This document shows positions 61,356 through 64,000 of a stretch of 64,000 nucleotides of DNA, in pieces. How positions within the stretch are numbered: position 1 is the stretch's first letter; every line of letters starts with the position of its first letter. A model generated the notes under the pieces. The model was given only the letters and a program-made list of their open reading frames with translations, was not told the origin of the DNA and searched no databases. Source of the DNA: Solimicrobium sp043758755 (GTDB lineage: Bacteria > Pseudomonadota > Gammaproteobacteria > Burkholderiales > Burkholderiaceae_D); contig JAYVMW010000018.1 in assembly GCA_043758755.1 (NCBI GenBank), positions 1 through 64,000 on the forward strand, read 5' to 3'. The translations under genes were made by a program, and so were the position numbers.

Positions 61356-63590
61356 TTATTTAAAGCCCTCAAGCACAGAGGCAGCCTGATTGATCAACTC
61401 CACTTCACGCCCCAGCGCCAGCGCCAGTTTGGCGACTTCCGCATCAATCAATCCATACTGCTTCTGTTCAATTCCCTCACGCACTCCCGGCATGGTTTTT
61501 ACTGAATACCCGGTATAGAAGCCTGGTGCATACAACAGATGCTTGAACCATTCGCGATTCGGCAATCCCTTGCTGTCCAGGTACTGCCTCTCACTTTGCA
61601 TGAGCAACTGGTTAACCTGCATCAGCGCTTCCCGGTTGTGTTCCAGTTTGCGAGTTGCAGCGTCCTGCGCTTTTTTGTAACGCTGCGCTGCAATACTGAG
61701 TGCGTTGGCTGCGTTTTCCAGCGGAGCGAAATTCAGCGCAGGTGGTATCGCTTCGCGCTTCGGTGCAGATTTGGGACGACGCGGGTCATTCATCGCCGCG
61801 AATACACCTTCATCGATTTGCAGATTCTGTTCTTTGACGGCATCCTGTCGGGCTTTGAGCAGGGCATGCAATTCACTGAGGTACTCATGCACCGTGTCGG
61901 CAACATCGGTAAATTCAAACGGCAGCAGTTCGGCATCCGCCATACGGATGACAGCGGTACCTGCGGTCTGTGCCAGCGCGCGTTCATAGACAAAATCAGT
62001 GTCCAGAAAGTGAGAATAGAAATAAAAATCATCGTAGATCGAATGGTAAATACCTTCAGGATCTTCACCGTCAAAACCGAGATTGAGCGTGGCTATGCCG
62101 TTATGTTGCAAAAACGGCGTGAAATCAGAGCCGGAACCGAGCGCGCCGATTCTCAGATCGGTCCGGTTGCGCGCATCCTGCTTTTCCTGGGTGGTGCCGG
62201 TGGCAATGATTTGCGCCTGCAGTCGTTTCCAGGCACTGAGATGGGTTTCCGGATCATCGATGTCCCTGGCGACCTCGTTGATGAATTTTTCCAGTGAGTG
62301 CGATCCATCCATTCCTAAAAAGCCGCGGCTGTTCATGTCTGAGTTAATGTACAAAACCGCTTTCTTTGCCAGTTCGTCGCCATGCTGTTCCACCCATTCG
62401 GTCGAACCCAGCAGCCCCGGTTCTTCGCCATCCCATGCGGTATAGACGATGGTGCGGCGCGGCTTCCATCCCTGTTTTTGCAATTCGCCCAAGGCCCGTG
62501 CCTCTTCGAGCATGGCTGAGGTGCCGCTGAGCGGATCGGCAGCGCCATTCACCCAGGCATCGTGATGATTGCCGCGGATAATCCATTGATCCGGATATTG
62601 GGTCCCGTTAATTTTTGCGATGACATCGTAAATCGGTTTGATGTCCCAGTTAAAGGCAAGTTTAAGATGGACTTTGGTCGGGCCAGGACCCATATGGTAC
62701 GTAATCGGCAATCCGCCGCGCCACAGTTCCGGTGCCAGCGCACCGCTCATGGCTGAGAGCAGGGGCTGTGCGTCTCCGTAGGAAATGGGCAGCACCGGGA
62801 TGGTGGTCAGGGTTTTGACATCCTTGATATTCAGACGTCTTGCATCTTTGGTGGCGCCGGTGCCTGGTGTGAGCGGATCGCCCGGCGCTACCGGCATATC
62901 CATCACACTGCCGCGCTGCACGCCATCCCGGTTGCGCATCGGGCCGTTCGGAAACACGTTGTCGTGGGTATAACCATCATCTTTCGGGTCTGAATAAATG
63001 AGGCAGGCCACGGCACCGTGCTGGGCGGCGACCTTGGGTTTGATGCCACGCCAGGTCTGTCCGTAGCGGGCGATGACAATGGATCCTTTTACTGAAATAC
63101 CGTGTCGCTCCAGTTCATCATAATCTTCCGGGCGGCCGTAATTCACATACACCAGCGGCGCTGTGACATCGCCATCAATCGAATACGCGTTATACGAAGG
63201 TAGCTGTTCGGTGAGCTGACCGGAAGTCGGATCTCTGGTTTCGGCCGGTTCTTCGAGGTGGGCTGTGAAGCGGATTGGGGCAGTCATTTCCAGCAAACGG
63301 GTTTTTGGGGTGGGGAACAGCACATAGAACGTTTCGATCTGCGCATTCCAGCCATATTCCTTGAAGCGCGCCTGCAACCACTCGGCATTGTCTTTGTCGT
63401 AAGGGGAACCGACATGATGCGGATGCGCACTCATTCTGCGCATGTTTTCTTTGATGTTGTCCGGCCTGGGTATGGCCCGGAATCTGGCGTCCCAGCTGGT
63501 TGTGGTCGTATCGGCCAAAGCCATGCCGACTGGCAGCATGATCAGAGCAACGGTGAGGGCGGCTGAAATACGGATCGCATGGCGCAGCAT
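61356..63590 (-). CDS. M28 family zinc peptidase (glutamate carboxypeptidase-like)
   Basis: A 744-residue exported peptidase of the M28B type. The ATG at 63590 follows AGGAGACACC and gives signal peptide RHAIRISAALTVALIMLP; the longer frame is unsupported. A PA domain (VYVNYGRPEDYDELERHGIS) lies in the first half. Zinc ligands are readable in RGNHHDAWVNGAADPLSG, TAWDGEEPGLLGSTEW (Glu pair), NSDMNSRG and EGIYHSIYDDFYF. The C-terminal helical part resembles the transferrin-receptor dimerisation domain. Probable periplasmic amino- or carboxypeptidase. Confidence 0.93.
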   Translation of the reverse strand: MLRHAIRISAALTVALIMLPVGMALADTTTTSWDARFRAIPRPDNIKENMRRMSAHPHHVGSPYDKDNAEWLQARFKEYGWNAQIETFYVLFPTPKTRLLEMTAPIRFTAHLEEPAETRDPTSGQLTEQLPSYNAYSIDGDVTAPLVYVNYGRPEDYDELERHGISVKGSIVIARYGQTWRGIKPKVAAQHGAVACLIYSDPKDDGYTHDNVFPNGPMRNRDGVQRGSVMDMPVAPGDPLTPGTGATKDARRLNIKDVKTLTTIPVLPISYGDAQPLLSAMSGALAPELWRGGLPITYHMGPGPTKVHLKLAFNWDIKPIYDVIAKINGTQYPDQWIIRGNHHDAWVNGAADPLSGTSAMLEEARALGELQKQGWKPRRTIVYTAWDGEEPGLLGSTEWVEQHGDELAKKAVLYINSDMNSRGFLGMDGSHSLEKFINEVARDIDDPETHLSAWKRLQAQIIATGTTQEKQDARNRTDLRIGALGSGSDFTPFLQHNGIATLNLGFDGEDPEGIYHSIYDDFYFYSHFLDTDFVYERALAQTAGTAVIRMADAELLPFEFTDVADTVHEYLSELHALLKARQDAVKEQNLQIDEGVFAAMNDPRRPKSAPKREAIPPALNFAPLENAANALSIAAQRYKKAQDAATRKLEHNREALMQVNQLLMQSERQYLDSKGLPNREWFKHLLYAPGFYTGYSVKTMPGVREGIEQKQYGLIDAEVAKLALALGREVELINQAASVLEGFK

Positions 63591-63812
63591 GGTGTCTCCT
63601 GTTGTTGTCAGTATCTGGCGTGTGCAGAGCGTATACATTTTTTTGCACTTCTGCAAACCCCGGCGCGCTTCATGTTTGCTATCCGGTATTTCAATCCCTG
63701 AAAATGTCATTTGGTCGGATCAGACTGGCTGAACCTGTAGCGATCCCTATAATCTCACGACTGACAGTATGAAGCTGACTGTCCCGATCAACTCACAACA
63801 GGGCAAAACATC

Positions 63813-64000
63813 ATGAAAACAGACATCAATCTGGGCGCGGTTCTGCTGGCACTCGCACTGGTTTTCACTTCCGCGCAGGTCTTTGCTGATCCGAAAGAGC
63901 TGCGTAATCTGGATAAATTTACAAAAATCGATCAGGACACATCCGCGCATGTCTACCTCAGGCAGGGCAGTGTACAGAAAGTCGAAGTCGAAACCAGACA
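63813..64000 (+). CDS. Exported protein, DUF2807-like (3' end outside window)
   Basis: Only 62 codons are present. A signal peptide (MKTDINLGAVLLALALVFTS, cleavage near VFA) is followed by LDKFTKIDQDTSAHVYLRQG and VQKVEVET, which fits the start of the DUF2807 (GIN-type) beta-helix family: a short FxxI strand then a xVYLxQG turn. Function unknown; likely outer-surface or periplasmic. It diverges from the peptidase gene. Confidence 0.65.
   Translation, partial: MKTDINLGAVLLALALVFTSAQVFADPKELRNLDKFTKIDQDTSAHVYLRQGSVQKVEVETR

Noticed and set aside
61539..62297. 252-codon plus-strand frame
   Set aside because: Mirrors the M28 peptidase codons on the other strand; no ribosome site or domain.

Overview
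The window reads as chromosomal core sequence of a motile betaproteobacterium of the Burkholderiales. The Oxalobacteraceae (Undibacterium/Herminiimonas-like) fit best. The grounds are an flhDC-motAB-che block in beta-type order, glnA-ntrB-ntrC, a polyhydroxybutyrate (PHB) toolkit (intracellular depolymerase, phasin, 3-hydroxybutyrate dehydrogenase), orphan rsxB-nth, and moderate G+C. The genus is an inference. No tRNA, rRNA, CRISPR array, prophage or intact insertion sequence was found.

Layout. 1-1,010: 5' part of thiC with a TPP riboswitch, minus strand. 1,030-4,427: minus-strand operon slyD, J-domain protein and three unrecognised proteins, with overlapping genes. 4,704-12,848: valS, a DUF2147 protein, M13 peptidase, FliL-like protein and prolyl oligopeptidase, followed by a histidine-kinase remnant. 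13,224-18,343: acetoacetate decarboxylase, 3-hydroxybutyrate dehydrogenase and XdhC-like protein, convergent with a MoxR/GNAT/CoxE-like VWA operon. 18,495-27,730: two small c-type cytochromes behind an FNR-type box, nth-rsxB, phaZ, ferredoxin and its reductase, a 2-hydroxyacid dehydrogenase, phasin, acyl-CoA-binding protein and an FKBP. 27,890-36,053: EI24 and CinA-like proteins, rhodanese, and a nitrogen block (glnA with NtrC sites and a sigma54 promoter, DUF4124 gene, ntrB, ntrC), then an HDOD protein.

36,433-43,279 is an A+T-richer surface-glycan locus (WecD-, WecE- and Wzx-like proteins, two glycosyltransferases, an epimerase and an initiating sugar transferase). No polymerase gene was recognised. 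Its last gene carries a 13-bp tandem duplication at its start. 43,347-48,185 returns to core genes: dnaX with a candidate tau/gamma frameshift site, ybaB, recR, a CoA-transferase and dnaQ.

48,186-61,335 is the motility and chemotaxis block: flhD, flhC, a 167-bp palindromic element, a membrane-anchored methyltransferase, motA, motB, a CheZ-like protein, cheY1, cheA, cheW, cheR, cheD, cheB, cheY2, cheZ and an EAL/HDOD protein. The flhD leader has two tandem sigma28-like sequences. An M28 peptidase and the start of a DUF2807-like gene close the window. Items most worth a second look are the dnaX slippage site, the tandem sigma28-like elements, the palindrome after flhC, the CheZ-like paralogue, the slyD/J-domain operon and the frame-shifting duplication in the sugar-transferase gene.
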